A DNA stretch of 54,098 nt from an uncultured Sediminibacterium sp. (GTDB taxonomy: Bacteria > Bacteroidota > Bacteroidia > Chitinophagales > Chitinophagaceae), in NCBI RefSeq assembly GCF_946481145.1, contig NZ_CAMLMJ010000027.1:1-54098 (forward strand), in the 5' to 3' direction. Positions 43,038 through 52,559 of the stretch are shown here, one piece after another. Made by a program: the position numbers and the translations under genes. The notes beneath the pieces were generated by a model. The model was not told where the DNA came from and made no database searches. It worked only from the letters and a program-made list of their open reading frames with translations. Numbering within the stretch: position 1 is the first letter of the stretch; the number at the start of each line of letters is the position of its first letter.

Positions 43038-43691
43038 TCAGGATTGATTTTTAGTGCCGAAAGCAAGGTCTCCGGCATCTCCAAGTCCGGGTACTATATA
43101 CCCTTTGGCGGTAAGTTCATCATCGATATCACCACACCAGATATGTATTTTATCGCCACATTCTCTGTGAATGAGTTCAATACCTACAGTACAGGCAATG
43201 GCCACCACAACATGAAACTCACTTGGAGTGCCCTCGTCTTTCATATATTGGATTGTTTTCACAATCGAAGCACCTGTTGCAAGCATTGGGTCGCTGATGA
43301 TCACAATACGGTTATCAAGGGTTGGACAACTCATATATTCGAGGCTAATCTCAAAAGAGCCATCGCGATGGTGTTTTCTGTAGGCAGAGATAAATGCATT
43401 GTCTGCTTTGTCGAAATAATTCAGCATTCCATTATGCATGGGTAAACCTGCTCTTAGTATGGTAGCCAATACAGGTTGTTGCTCTAGCCGTTTACTCTCG
43501 TGGGTACCAAGTGGGGTAGGTACTTCTACAATTGTATGAGGTAAACGTTTGCTGATTTCATAAGCGGCAATTTCCCCGATACGTTCCAGGTTACGGCGAA
43601 AACGCATACGATCACCCTGGATATTTACATCTCGCAATTCAGATACCCAGTTGCTAACGAGGCTATGCTCCTGACTAAGGTTTACAATCAT
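43038..43691 (-). CDS. upp: uracil phosphoribosyltransferase
   Basis: Upp salvages uracil to UMP using PRPP. The 217-residue protein shows the PRPP-binding loop DPMLATGASI and the C-terminal uracil site GYIVPGLGDAGDLAFGT, along with ATILRAGLPMHNGMLNYF. TATATCTG, one mismatch from TAnnTTTG, ends 4 nt before the ATG. It complements the de novo gene pyrC at 30 kb and adenine deaminase at 45 kb in nucleotide salvage. Identification is secure. Confidence 0.95.
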   Translation of the reverse strand: MIVNLSQEHSLVSNWVSELRDVNIQGDRMRFRRNLERIGEIAAYEISKRLPHTIVEVPTPLGTHESKRLEQQPVLATILRAGLPMHNGMLNYFDKADNAFISAYRKHHRDGSFEISLEYMSCPTLDNRIVIISDPMLATGASIVKTIQYMKDEGTPSEFHVVVAIACTVGIELIHRECGDKIHIWCGDIDDELTAKGYIVPGLGDAGDLAFGTKNQS

Positions 43692-43861
43692 GGTTCAGAT
43701 ATATAGGTTGCTAAAGGCTTCAAAACTAAAATCTATCTGCTGGAATGAGAAATTTAAGTTTAAAGGCTGGGAATCATCGTCTCGCTGGAAATGTTCTCTC
43801 ATAAGTTTTTAATGGAATAAAAACAGGGAATGGCTTATTTTGGAGGAAATTATAAGCCCTT

Positions 43862-44293
43862 ATGCAAAAATACCTGGTGGTTTTGGTCGTATTGGCGCTG
43901 TTCGCAGCCTGTAAAAGCGACAAAAAAGAAAAAAACTTTGATAATAACAGCTATGAAACGGTAAAAGAAACACTGGCCGAAAAGGAAAAAAATAACCCGA
44001 AGCGTTTCCTGATGGTAAGTAATACAGATAGAAAAAACCTGATAGGACAAACTGTAGTCAAGGGTTCCATTTCAAATAAAGCAACCATTTGCTGGTATAA
44101 AGATGTTGAATTGAGACTATCCTTTTACAGTAAAACGGGTGTTAAACTCGATGAAGGGCTTGAAACCATCTATGAAAATATCGGTCCGGGGAAAACCATC
44201 AAATTCAAAACAAAATATTTCGCACCCAAGGGAACGGATAGTGTTGCCATCAGCATCAACAAAGCTTCCGGAGATATTTCCGCAGCAGAATAA
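43862..44293 (+). CDS. hypothetical lipoprotein
   Basis: This 143-residue protein has a lipoprotein signal: the N-terminus ends LALFAACKS with Cys18 in a lipobox (Phe-Ala-Ala-Cys). The mature part starts with a Lys/Glu/Asn-rich linker and then a beta-rich domain (VVKGSISNKATICWYKDVEL, TIKFKTKYFAPKGTDSVAISI) like an immunoglobulin or FxLYD-type fold. It is likely anchored in the outer membrane or periplasm. The function is unknown. It is divergent from upp. Confidence 0.75.
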   Translation: MQKYLVVLVVLALFAACKSDKKEKNFDNNSYETVKETLAEKEKNNPKRFLMVSNTDRKNLIGQTVVKGSISNKATICWYKDVELRLSFYSKTGVKLDEGLETIYENIGPGKTIKFKTKYFAPKGTDSVAISINKASGDISAAE

Positions 44294-44337
44294 TTTTAAA
44301 CAGGCTTTTGATTTCTATTAGAGACCATTGTGGGGAC

Positions 44338-44390
44338 AGCTTTTAGCCTTTAGCTGGTTTCTCCCGGAAAGCAATAGTTAAAAGCTTAAC
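44338..44390. repeat. AGCTTTT heptamers with a degenerate CCGGGG box
   Basis: AGCTTTT, AGCCTTT, AGCTGGT (44338-44358) are followed by TTTCTCCCGGAAAGCAATAG, a variant of TTTCCCCGGACAGCAATGG, and then AGTTAAAAGCTTAA. It lies between the convergent lipoprotein and adenine deaminase genes and ends at the deaminase stop. Confidence 0.75.
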
Positions 44391-46055
44391 TTATTCAGTT
44401 TTAGATAAAAGGGCAAATCCATCACCATCAAATAATCCTTTGTCGCTGAGTTTTAGGTGTGGTATCACCAATAATGCCATAAAACTCAAGGTCATAAAAG
44501 GTGCCTGAAGGGTTGACCCTAATTGCTTGGCCATACGATCAATATTTGTATAGGCTTCTGCAACAGTATATCCATCATTTATACTCATTAAACCCGCAAC
44601 AGGTAATCCGAGTACCTGCTGGTTATCAGCATTGGCATAACAACTAACACCACCTTTTTCGGCAATTACCAGATTGATTGCAGCGGCTAAACTTTCATCA
44701 TCTACGCCTACTGCAACAATATTATGACTATCATGCGCAACTGATGATGCAATGGCACCTTTCTTCAAACCAAAATTTTTAATAAAGCATTTCGCAACCG
44801 GGGCATCAAAGTATCGGTTTACCACCACCATTTTTAATATATCTTCCTCAACATTTGCTTGCCAGAATCCATCTTCCAAAACTCCCGGAAGGGAAAGTTT
44901 ATTGGTGATGAGTTGTCCATCAAGCGCTTCCATAACTGGAATCATTCCTTCTGTATTCGGATATTGTTTTTGGGCAATTTTCATATCGTTGGCAGTTACA
45001 GGCTTACAGCTAAACTGATTAATCGTGTCTGCCGCTACCTGTTCGATTAAACTCTTACCTTCTTTAGCTACTAATTCGCCATTGATATAGGTTTCCAACA
45101 CTTTAAATGTTGTCAAATCCTTTACAACAATAAAATCTGCAGGATCACCTTCCTGTAATAAACCAACAGGCAGTCTGTAATGTAAAACAGGGTTTATGCA
45201 GGCGGCTTTCAAAACATGAAATACATCGATACCTTTTGCTACTGCCCTTGCGCATAAATCATTGATATGTCCGGCAACCAAACTGTCAGGGTGTTTATCG
45301 TCACTGCAAAAAAGAACCTGGTTGGGATGGTCTTCCAAGAGATCAATCAATGCTTCAAAATTTCTTGCTGCACTTCCTTCACGGATGATAATTTTCATAC
45401 CGTATTGCAATTTATCAAGTGCCTCATCAAGGGTAAAACATTCGTGGTCGGTAGAAATACCTGCTCCAATATATCTTTTTGCGTCATCACCCCTCAAACC
45501 AGGTGCATGTCCATCAACCGGTTTCCCGGCCTTATGTGCAGCCGCAATTTTTTTCATCACTTCCGGGTCATTGAATAATACACCCGGAAAATTCATCATT
45601 TCACTTAGGTAGGCAATTTCAGGTCTTTGTAATAATGCTTCAACCGCAACACTGTCTAAAGCAGCTCCCGCCGTTTCAAATACAGTTGCCGGTACACAAC
45701 TCGGGGCACCGAAATTGAATTTGAATGGAACTTTTTTTCCATTTTCAATCATGTAATCAACCCCGGCAATACCACACACATTGGCAATTTCATGCGGATC
45801 GCTCACAGTACCAACCGTGCCGTGAACAACAGCAAGTCTTGCAAACTCCGAAGGGATAAGCATGCTGCTTTCAATGTGTACGTGGCTATCGATAAATCCT
45901 GGTAGCAAATAATGGTCGGGTATCGGGCTATCTGCTGGCAATGCTTCGATATGAGTGATCTGTCCCTCTTTAACCTGAACCTTTGCCGGATAAATCATTT
46001 TTTTTTGAATATCTACCAATTTGCCCGAAACGCTGAAATGACTGTTTGCATTCAT
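44391..46055 (-). CDS. ade: adenine deaminase
   Basis: Ade deaminates adenine to hypoxanthine in purine salvage, using two manganese or iron ions. The 554-residue amidohydrolase has the HxH motif [13 protein letters not shown], the [15 protein letters not shown] block, [17 protein letters not shown] and [11 protein letters not shown]. The C-terminal Ade-specific domain includes [21 protein letters not shown]. The ATG at 46055 is supported by TATCTTTG ending 4 nt upstream; the longer frame adds a leader without family features. Identification is secure. Confidence 0.95.
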   Translation of the reverse strand: MNANSHFSVSGKLVDIQKKMIYPAKVQVKEGQITHIEALPADSPIPDHYLLPGFIDSHVHIESSMLIPSEFARLAVVHGTVGTVSDPHEIANVCGIAGVDYMIENGKKVPFKFNFGAPSCVPATVFETAGAALDSVAVEALLQRPEIAYLSEMMNFPGVLFNDPEVMKKIAAAHKAGKPVDGHAPGLRGDDAKRYIGAGISTDHECFTLDEALDKLQYGMKIIIREGSAARNFEALIDLLEDHPNQVLFCSDDKHPDSLVAGHINDLCARAVAKGIDVFHVLKAACINPVLHYRLPVGLLQEGDPADFIVVKDLTTFKVLETYINGELVAKEGKSLIEQVAADTINQFSCKPVTANDMKIAQKQYPNTEGMIPVMEALDGQLITNKLSLPGVLEDGFWQANVEEDILKMVVVNRYFDAPVAKCFIKNFGLKKGAIASSVAHDSHNIVAVGVDDESLAAAINLVIAEKGGVSCYANADNQQVLGLPVAGLMSINDGYTVAEAYTNIDRMAKQLGSTLQAPFMTLSFMALLVIPHLKLSDKGLFDGDGFALLSKTE

Positions 46056-46059
46056 AATA

Positions 46060-46067
46060 CAAAGATA
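46060..46067 (-). promoter_or_regulatory. TATCTTTG box 4 nt before ade
   Basis: A perfect TAnnTTTG match on the minus strand ends 4 nt before the ade ATG. This is the same spacing as at ruvB, trmD and the di-haem peroxidase gene. Confidence 0.55.
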
Positions 46068-46185
46068 ATTCTTCTGCGGATGTACTGTTATACAGGGGCT
46101 TCCCCCATTCATCATATCTTTTAGTTAAACCGCTGCATACTAACAAAACTGTCTGTAAGTTTACAGGTACAGAAAATACAAAACA

Positions 46186-47043
46186 ATGAAAAAGCAAATC
46201 CTGACGAGTTTAGTGTTATTGCTCACTTTATGTGCCTCAGCACAAACTGTGGAAGAAATAATCGGCCAATATGAAGAAGCCAATGGTGGAAAGAATAAAC
46301 TGAAAGCCATTAAAACACTTCAAATGGAAAGTGTGATGAAAATGAATATGATGGGACAAACCTTCGATATAAACCTCAATAGTATTCGTGAAAGAGGCAA
46401 ATTATACCGCAAACAGATGGGTGGTATTATGGGTATGGGTAATTCCTGGACGATGGTAACAGATACAGCAGGATATATCCTGGTGCCAGCAATGCCTAAT
46501 TTCGGAGGAGGTGGTTTTGGTGGACCCGGTGGTGGTGGTGGACAAAGAGGCGGTGGAGGAAATACGGGTAATAGTCCGACAATCACTAAAATGACGGATG
46601 ATGATCTCAAAAAACAACAGTTTGAACTTGATTGTGCCGGCGCATTTTCAATGCTGGTTGACTATGCAAAAAAGGGTTACACAGCTGAATTACAGGGCAC
46701 TTCAAAAATTAATAAAGAAGAATGCTACAAGATTAAGTTGACCATGAAAGATGGTTTGGTTGGTACATTTTTCATCAATAAAAATACCCTGCTGGTTCAA
46801 CAGGTAGATGCAACTGATGATATGGCCGCTGCAATGTCTGGCTTTGGCAGTATCATGCGTATGATGGGTGGCGGCAGACGTAACCTCAAAGTGTCTATTC
46901 AATACAGCGACTACAAAGAAATTGCCGGAATTAAATTTCCGATGAAACAAGTGATTAGTCTAGGCCCGGTAGAAACCGTCATTGAACACCTCGATATCAG
47001 GTTGAATGAACCGGTGGATGAAGTTTGGTATAAAGTGAAGTAA
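46186..47043 (+). CDS. hypothetical exported protein with Gly-rich insert
   Basis: The 285-residue protein has a signal peptide (LTSLVLLLTLCASAQT). The helix EEIIGQYEEANGGKNKLKAI and the later strands are reminiscent of LolA/DUF4292-like outer-membrane lipoprotein carriers, here without a lipobox. A low-complexity Gly-rich segment with Phe and Arg (near residues 105-128) interrupts the fold. It lies upstream of the large BNR protein, separated by a repeat element. It is probably periplasmic; the exact role is unknown. Confidence 0.7.
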   Translation: MKKQILTSLVLLLTLCASAQTVEEIIGQYEEANGGKNKLKAIKTLQMESVMKMNMMGQTFDINLNSIRERGKLYRKQMGGIMGMGNSWTMVTDTAGYILVPAMPNFGGGGFGGPGGGGGQRGGGGNTGNSPTITKMTDDDLKKQQFELDCAGAFSMLVDYAKKGYTAELQGTSKINKEECYKIKLTMKDGLVGTFFINKNTLLVQQVDATDDMAAAMSGFGSIMRMMGGGRRNLKVSIQYSDYKEIAGIKFPMKQVISLGPVETVIEHLDIRLNEPVDEVWYKVK

Positions 47044-47049
47044 CAGAAG

Positions 47050-47121
47050 AATGTCCAATATCCAATGTTGAATGTTCAAGTGTATATTTTAACGTTGGAT
47101 ATTGGATATTCGACATTCATT
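47050..47121. repeat. inverted heptamer pair, word AATGTCC/AATATCC
   Basis: AATGTCC, AATATCC, AATGTTG, AATGTTC (47050-47077) face GTTGGAT, ATTGGAT, ATTCGAC, ATTCATT (47094-47121). The arms are complementary and the spacer is only 16 nt. It follows the Gly-rich protein stop and may terminate transcription. Confidence 0.88.
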
Positions 47122-47381
47122 GTTGTCGGAGAAAATTAATCGCGAGCTGTAGGTGTCGCGTATGATGGAACACAGATTTTCAGGATTTATCATGATAGAT
47201 CTTGAAAATCATGAAAATCTGTATTCTATTAATAGCAGATAGTGCATTTAGGGTAACCAAATATTTCTTCGAGCCACTGACTTTAAATTTTCTCCCCCTC
47301 TTTTATTCCATTATAAGCAGAAAGCCTAAAATAAGCATCATCAAAGCTTGCAGCTTGCAGCCAATTTTCCCTGACATCAAT
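47119..47381. repeat. composite element copy B (related to 32.9-33.4 kb)
   Basis: It shares with copy A: a degenerate CCGGGG box near 47122-47136; GCGAGCTGTAGGTGTCGCGT; the GATTTATCATGATAGATC core (about 47170-47223); TTCTATTAATAGCAGATAG and TGCATTTA; the segment ending CTGACTTTAAATTTTCT; an AGCAGAAAGC segment; and CTTGCAG heptamers near 47346-47359. Together with the preceding hairpin it fills the 400-nt gap before the BNR gene; no gene is seen. Confidence 0.88.
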
Positions 47382-47442
47382 GACTGGACATTCATTTTTT
47401 ACTCGCTTTTTCGTACATTACTTTCCCAATTTAATACTGCGT

Positions 47443-50400
47443 ATGAAAAAAAACTACTGGTTGTTGTCAATTGCTCTATTGACAATAACACAACTCATTG
47501 CTCAGAAACCTGATACCAGGAAAACAACTACCCCAATCAAAGATCCTGAAGCTGTTTTTATGGAAAGCATGAAGTACAGGCTGGTTGGTCCTTTCCGGGG
47601 CGGCAGAAGTGCTGCGGTTGCTGGAAGTTTTAAAAACAAAACAACTTTTTATTTTGGTGCTACTGGTGGTGGTCTATGGAAAACCACTGATGGGGGAAGT
47701 AATTGGAAAGCTATCGGAGAAAAATCGCTTGGTGGAAATATAGGTGCAATTGCAGTAGCTCCCAGCGATGATAATATCATTTATGTAGGTGAAGGAGAGA
47801 ACACCGTTCGGGGTAATGTGGCAGAAGGATTAAACGGAATGTGGCGTAGTGATGATGGCGGACGCACATGGAAAAATCTTGGCTTGAAAGAAGGGCGCCA
47901 TATTATCAGGATCATCATACATCCGCGCGATCCGAATACTGTTTGGGTTGCTGCATTAGGTCATTTGTTTGGTCCTCACGAAGAAAGAGGTGTGTTTAAA
48001 ACAACAGATGGCGGTAAAACCTGGAAAAAAGTACTGTATGTAAATAACCAAACGGGAGCTTCAGATCTTGTAATTGATCCGGAAAACCCGGGTGTTTTGT
48101 ATGCAGGTATGTGGAGACTAATCCGTACACCCTACAGTTTAGAAAGTGGTGGCGAAGGAAGCGGTATGTATAAGAGTACGGATGGTGGCGAAACCTGGAC
48201 AAATATCAGCACAGCAAAAGGACTTCCAAAAGGAGTCTGGGGTATTGTAGGTGTAGCCATTGCTCCTTCAAACACGGATAAAGTGTATGCTATCGTTGAA
48301 AATGCCAATGGTGGACTATATACAAGTAATGATGCAGGTGAAACATGGTCTTTAACCAGTAGTGATAATAATATCAGACAGCGCGCATGGTACTACAGCA
48401 AAATTTTTGTCGACCCTAAAAATGAAAACCTTGTCTATGCTTTGAATGTGGGTTTCATGCGCAGTCGTGACGGCGGACGTACTTTTCAAAGTGTAAGAAC
48501 GCCTCATGGCGATCACCATGATTTATGGATTGATCCGGAAAATGGTAATAGGATGATTGTGGCAGATGATGGCGGCGCTCAGGTAAGTTTTGATGCAGCT
48601 GATAATTGGAGTACCATGGATAATCAACCAACAGGTCAGTTTTATCGCGTATCAACTGATAATGCTTATCCATATCGAATACTTGGCGCACAGCAGGATA
48701 ATTCTACTATCAGGATTAAAAGTCGTGGTGCAGGAGCTGGCATCACCGATCGTGACTGGGAAGTAACTGCAGGTTCTGAAAGTGGTTATGTGGTTGCAGA
48801 TCCACTGAATCCGGATATTGTTTATGGAGGTAATTATGGTGGATACCTTGCACGATTAGACCATCGCACCGGAGAAAACAGGGCTATCAATGTTTGGCCT
48901 GATAATCCGATGGGTGCAGGAGCCGATGTATTGAAATATCGATTCCAGTGGAATTTTCCCATCTTCTTCTCACCACATAATCCTAAACGATTATATACAG
49001 CAGGTAACCATTTGTTTGTAACTGAAAATGAAGGACAGAGCTGGGAAATCATCAGCCCGGATTTAACTACCAATGATAAAAGCCGCCAGGTGTCCAGTGG
49101 TGGTCCGATTACAAAAGATAATACCTCAGTAGAATACTATTGCACCATTTTTACTGCTGCAGAATCTGTTTTGGAAAAAGATTTATTATGGACAGGTAGT
49201 GATGATGGATTATTACACATCAGTAAAGATGGAGGTAAAAACTGGGAAAATGTAACACCTGCAGACGCTGGTAAATGGATGATGTGGAACTGCATTGAAA
49301 CAGATCCATTCAAAAAAGGAACGGCTTATGTTGTAGGTACTAAGTATAAACTGGATGACTTTACGCCTTATATCTACAAAACTGAAGACTATGGTAAAAC
49401 CTGGAAAAAAATTACCAATGGCATCGAAAAAATGCATTTTGCCAGGGCAATTCGTGCAGATAAAAAACGTCCGGGATTATTATATGCAGGAACAGAATAT
49501 GGTATGTACATTAGTTTTGATGATGGTGCCAACTGGAAGAAATTCCAGCTCAACCTTCCTGAAACACCTATCACAGATTTAACTATTAAAGAAAACGACC
49601 TGATTGTAGCAACACAGGGTCGTGCTTTCTGGGTATTGGATGATTTGAGCGTAATACAACAAATGAATCCTGCATTGACAGAAAAGAAATTACATGTATT
49701 CGATGTAAACCCGGTTTACAGATCTGAAGGAGGTGGAAGAGGCAGAAGAAATTTTGGCGGAACGCAAAATAACATGGGTGCAAACCCTCCCACGGGTGTA
49801 GTTATTAATTATTACCTGAAAGGCGTTACCGATAGCTCAAGGGTTTCAGTGACGGTTTTTGATAAGCAGTCTAAGCCAATCAGAACCTTCAGTAAAAATG
49901 CCCGTGAAGCATCTGATAAAATAAGTTTCACTGAAGGAATGAATCAGTTTGAATGGGATATGCTGTATCCGCCAGCCGAACGCTTGGATGGATTGATTCT
50001 CTGGAACGGAAGTATTGGATCTCCCAAAGCTGCCCCAGGAAAATATAAAGCACGTATTCGTTTTGGTAAAGATTCAGTAGATGTGCCATTTGAAATTAAA
50101 CCAAATCCTAACTACGCAACTACAGAAGCTGGATACGATGAACAAGTTAGTTTTCTCTTACAAGTACGGGATAAGTTTAGTGAAGTGCAAAAAGCTATTA
50201 AAAATATCCGTGCTTTAAGAACACAGATGAATGAATTCACCGGCAGACTCGAAGGCAATAAAGAAATCAAACAATTTGCAGACAGTATTAATAAAAAAAT
50301 AACTGCCATTGAAGAAGCCCTGTATCAAACCAAAGCGAAAAGCAGTCAGGATGTATTGAATTTCCCGATTAGATTGAATGATAAACTGGCTGGCTTATAC

Positions 50401-50577
50401 GGTGTTGCTTCCAGCGGACAAAACCCGCCAAGCAAACAGGCCAAAGAAGCATTTGCAGAATTAGGTGGACAGGCAGATGTTCAACTTGGGAAATTGAAAC
50501 TCATCATGGAAAATGATGTAAAAGCGTTGAATAAACTGATTAATGAAAAGCAGGTACCGGTAATTGGTATTAAATAA
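47443..50577 (+). CDS. large exported BNR/VPS10-like repeat protein
   Basis: The 1044-residue protein has a signal peptide (WLLSIALLTITQLIAQ). It then carries a sortilin/VPS10-type beta propeller built from repeated Asp-box (BNR) units, such as TDGGSNWKAIG, SDDGGRTWKNLG, TTDGGKTWKKVL and STDGGETWTNIS. A C-terminal domain of about 300 residues includes a Gly/Arg-rich linker and a helical tail. Proteins of this type are widespread secreted proteins in Bacteroidota; some are annotated as glycosyl hydrolases, but no catalytic site can be assigned. ATG 47443 starts the signal peptide; an upstream ATG at 47380 adds repeat-derived residues. A strong terminator follows. Confidence 0.88.
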   Translation: MKKNYWLLSIALLTITQLIAQKPDTRKTTTPIKDPEAVFMESMKYRLVGPFRGGRSAAVAGSFKNKTTFYFGATGGGLWKTTDGGSNWKAIGEKSLGGNIGAIAVAPSDDNIIYVGEGENTVRGNVAEGLNGMWRSDDGGRTWKNLGLKEGRHIIRIIIHPRDPNTVWVAALGHLFGPHEERGVFKTTDGGKTWKKVLYVNNQTGASDLVIDPENPGVLYAGMWRLIRTPYSLESGGEGSGMYKSTDGGETWTNISTAKGLPKGVWGIVGVAIAPSNTDKVYAIVENANGGLYTSNDAGETWSLTSSDNNIRQRAWYYSKIFVDPKNENLVYALNVGFMRSRDGGRTFQSVRTPHGDHHDLWIDPENGNRMIVADDGGAQVSFDAADNWSTMDNQPTGQFYRVSTDNAYPYRILGAQQDNSTIRIKSRGAGAGITDRDWEVTAGSESGYVVADPLNPDIVYGGNYGGYLARLDHRTGENRAINVWPDNPMGAGADVLKYRFQWNFPIFFSPHNPKRLYTAGNHLFVTENEGQSWEIISPDLTTNDKSRQVSSGGPITKDNTSVEYYCTIFTAAESVLEKDLLWTGSDDGLLHISKDGGKNWENVTPADAGKWMMWNCIETDPFKKGTAYVVGTKYKLDDFTPYIYKTEDYGKTWKKITNGIEKMHFARAIRADKKRPGLLYAGTEYGMYISFDDGANWKKFQLNLPETPITDLTIKENDLIVATQGRAFWVLDDLSVIQQMNPALTEKKLHVFDVNPVYRSEGGGRGRRNFGGTQNNMGANPPTGVVINYYLKGVTDSSRVSVTVFDKQSKPIRTFSKNAREASDKISFTEGMNQFEWDMLYPPAERLDGLILWNGSIGSPKAAPGKYKARIRFGKDSVDVPFEIKPNPNYATTEAGYDEQVSFLLQVRDKFSEVQKAIKNIRALRTQMNEFTGRLEGNKEIKQFADSINKKITAIEEALYQTKAKSSQDVLNFPIRLNDKLAGLYGVASSGQNPPSKQAKEAFAELGGQADVQLGKLKLIMENDVKALNKLINEKQVPVIGIK

Positions 50578-50652
50578 TCATTCGTGCCTGAGTAAATTTA
50601 GCAGCAAGCCTTGATTGGCATTAATAAGGAACTGCTAATAAACTTCAAAAAT

Positions 50653-50690
50653 AAGAAGCCATAGATATTTCAAGTATCTATGGCTTCTTT
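50653..50690 (+). terminator. intrinsic terminator after the BNR gene
   Basis: AAGAAGCCATAGATA (50653-50667) and its exact complement (50675-50689) form a 15-bp stem with a 7-nt loop, ending in TTCTTT. It lies about 75 nt downstream of the stop. Confidence 0.8.
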
Positions 50691-50894
50691 ATAAACTATA
50701 CCAACTAATTAATCAACTTATTGATGATGTAACAAAACTTAAAAACTGTTGCAAAAAAACTTTCCAATAACCATAGGCCTTATGCAGCTAAGACCATCTT
50801 CATTACTATACTTTCGGTAAAAAAAATGAAATAAGTAAAACCCCAAAAACCGCGCTTTATAACCAACAATATCGAATTAAGCACCATGCCAAAA

Positions 50895-50984
50895 ATCCGA
50901 CATCCGACATCAGACATCATCCATCCAAATCTGAGATCTGACATCTGCCATTTGCCATCCGCCATCAGACATCATCCATCAAAT
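50895..50984. repeat. continuous heptamer array overlapping the end of trmD
   Basis: About thirteen words in nearly unbroken phase: ATCCGAC, ATCCGAC, ATCAGAC, ATCATCC, ATCCAA(A), ATCTGAG, ATCTGAC, ATCTGCC, ATTTGCC, ATCCGCC, ATCAGAC, ATCATCC, ATCAAAT. This is the same family as the 7.45, 24.7 and 27.8 kb arrays. The words from 50965 on encode the last residues and stop of TrmD. The rest of the 50.7-50.9 kb stretch shows no recognised feature. Confidence 0.9.
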
Positions 50985-51648
50985 CCGGTCTTCTCTCTTT
51001 CGTTCGCTCGAGTGCCTGCTCATATCTCCACTCTTCCACTTTTTTAGGATCGCCCTGCAAAAGAATTTCCGGAACTTTCATGCCCCTGAAATCTGCGGGC
51101 CTGGTATAAACCGGAGGTGCAAGCAGGTCGTCCTGGAAGGAATCTGTGAGTGCAGAAGTTTCATCATTTAATACGCCGGGAATGAGTCGGCCAATTGCAT
51201 CAACAACTACAGCCGCAGCCAGTTCTCCGCCACTGAGTACATAGTCACCGATGGAAATCTCCATGGTTACATATTGCTGACGAATTCTTTCATCTATGCC
51301 TTTATAGTGACCACAAATGATTAATAAGTTACCCTTTAGTGAGAGCAGGTTCGCTTTGCGTTGATCAAAACGACTTCCATCGGGTGTCATATATATAATT
51401 TCATCGAATGGGTAATCTTTCTGAAGTTCATCAATGGCATTTGCCAATGGTTCACACATCATTACCATTCCTGCGCCACCTCCATACTGATAATCGTCTA
51501 CCATGCCATATTTGTTCACGGCCCATTTACGTAGCTGGTGAACATGTATTTCTAATAAACCTTTTTCCTGTGCCCTTTTCATGATACTGTGTGAAAAAGG
51601 ACTCTCCAGTAATTCCGGTAATACGGTTAATAGGTGAATGTGTAACAT
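50965..51648 (-). CDS. trmD: tRNA (guanine-N1)-methyltransferase TrmD
   Basis: TrmD methylates G37 of tRNAs next to the anticodon, preventing frameshifting. The 227-residue protein has the SPOUT trefoil-knot motifs: [14 protein letters not shown] near the start, [12 protein letters not shown], and the SAM-binding [20 protein letters not shown] ends 4 nt before the ATG (51648); the longer frame from 51726 adds residues translated from a repeat. The C-terminal Met-Asp-Asp-Val-stop comes from the repeat array. Neighbouring rimM, rpsP and rplS are absent. Identification is secure. Confidence 0.96.
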   Translation of the reverse strand: MLHIHLLTVLPELLESPFSHSIMKRAQEKGLLEIHVHQLRKWAVNKYGMVDDYQYGGGAGMVMMCEPLANAIDELQKDYPFDEIIYMTPDGSRFDQRKANLLSLKGNLLIICGHYKGIDERIRQQYVTMEISIGDYVLSGGELAAAVVVDAIGRLIPGVLNDETSALTDSFQDDLLAPPVYTRPADFRGMKVPEILLQGDPKKVEEWRYEQALERTKERRPDLMDDV

Positions 51649-51652
51649 ACTG

Positions 51653-51660
51653 CAAAGGTA
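51653..51660 (-). promoter_or_regulatory. TACCTTTG box 4 nt before trmD
   Basis: A perfect TAnnTTTG match on the minus strand ends 4 nt before the trmD ATG, suggesting a leaderless or nearly leaderless mRNA. Confidence 0.55.
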
Positions 51661-51701
51661 TGAAAGACAGCTAAGGAATTCCTTTTGTTCAGGAAATTTG
51701 G

Positions 51702-51857
51702 CTTCAGGCCACAAGCTGCAAGCCATTGCTGTCCGGGGAAATTTAACAGCGAGCTGTAGGTGTCGCGTATGAGGATCTGTGTTCTATTAATAGCAGATAG
51801 TGCATTTATCGCAACCAGATATTTCTTAAAGCCAGTTGCTTAAAGAAATATTTGATT
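51702..51857. repeat. composite element copy C (truncated)
   Basis: Heptamers CTTCAGG, CCACAAG, CTGCAAG (51702-51722), then CTGTCCGGGGAAATTT (51729-51744), GCGAGCTGTAGGTGTCGCGT and TTCTATTAATAGCAGATAG as in copies A and B. The core palindrome is deleted. It ends in an inverted duplication, AACCAGATATTTCTTAAAGC (51813-51832) facing GCTTAAAGAAATATTTGATT (51838-51857). Confidence 0.85.
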
Positions 51858-51997
51858 ACTTGAATTTGCATTAGGTGAAAAATTTCTCTGAAAGTAAAAA
51901 AACATATTTTATGCTGTTATACCTGGTAACTCCTCTCTCCCCTGTGGGATGATGAATCCAAGTTTTTTTATTTTCACAATATGATACATTAGAGTGT

Positions 51998-52018
51998 CTG
52001 ATTGAGAATCAGTTTTTT
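51998..52018 (+). terminator. short intrinsic terminator without an upstream gene
   Basis: CTGATT-GAG-AATCAG followed by six T is a textbook intrinsic terminator on the plus strand. The adjoining genes (trmD and the S4 gene) are both on the minus strand. It might end an unannotated small RNA from the 51.86-52.0 kb region, where no open frame of note is seen. Confidence 0.45.
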
Positions 52019-52126
52019 GTAAACCGAAGCTTTTATCACCACGATTCAGTTGCATTAATTCGTACTATAAATAAAGTCAGGTCGAATAATCAGAGCGTTC
52101 AGTGAGAATCAGAACGTGAGAAATAT

Positions 52127-52516
52127 TTAGTCGGCTAAAAAATCGCCGAGGTCACGTCTTTGCTTTTTAGTAGGTCTTCCTATTTTACTCAGTCGTTTTC
52201 CTGTCTGGTAGGTAGCTGCTTCATATTTTACCCGATCCAGTTCTTCAGCCGGGGTGAGGTCGATATAGAATTTTATGGCTTCGCTGTACTGTACACGATG
52301 GTCCAATAAGCCTGTTACTTTTACCACCCATCTTTTTGTTTCTGTTTTAACTTCATATTCATCGCCAACGGTAACGATGCGAGAAGCTTTAACAGCAGTA
52401 CCATTCATTTTTACTTTGCCTTTACTGCAGGCATCACCTGCCTGGCTCCTTGTTTTAAACAAACGTATGGCCCAGAGGTATTTATCGATTCGTAATTTTT
52501 CTTTGACTTCACTCAT
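52127..52516 (-). CDS. S4-domain RNA-binding protein (Hsp15-like)
   Basis: The 129-residue protein has an N-terminal S4 RNA-binding domain (RIDKYLWAIRLFKTRSQAGDACSKG) and a basic tail rich in Lys/Arg (SKIGRPTKKQRRDL). This matches the Hsp15/YrfH group, which rescues stalled 50S subunits carrying nascent chains. ATG 52516 is preferred over 52534, as it begins the domain closely. A hairpin lies between it and the dipeptidase gene upstream. The family call is good; the detailed role is inferred. Confidence 0.88.
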   Translation of the reverse strand: MSEVKEKLRIDKYLWAIRLFKTRSQAGDACSKGKVKMNGTAVKASRIVTVGDEYEVKTETKRWVVKVTGLLDHRVQYSEAIKFYIDLTPAEELDRVKYEAATYQTGKRLSKIGRPTKKQRRDLGDFLAD

Positions 52517-52518
52517 AG

Positions 52519-52552
52519 TAAAAAGAAGGAGCAAATAATTTATTTGCTCCTT
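52519..52552 (-). terminator. terminator of the dipeptidase gene
   Basis: AAGGAGCAAATA (52526-52537) and TATTTGCTCCTT (52541-52552) pair perfectly around a 3-nt loop. On the minus strand the stem is followed by CTTTTT, just before the S4 gene start. It begins 8 nt after the dipeptidase stop. Confidence 0.78.
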
Positions 52553-52559
52553 GTACTAT

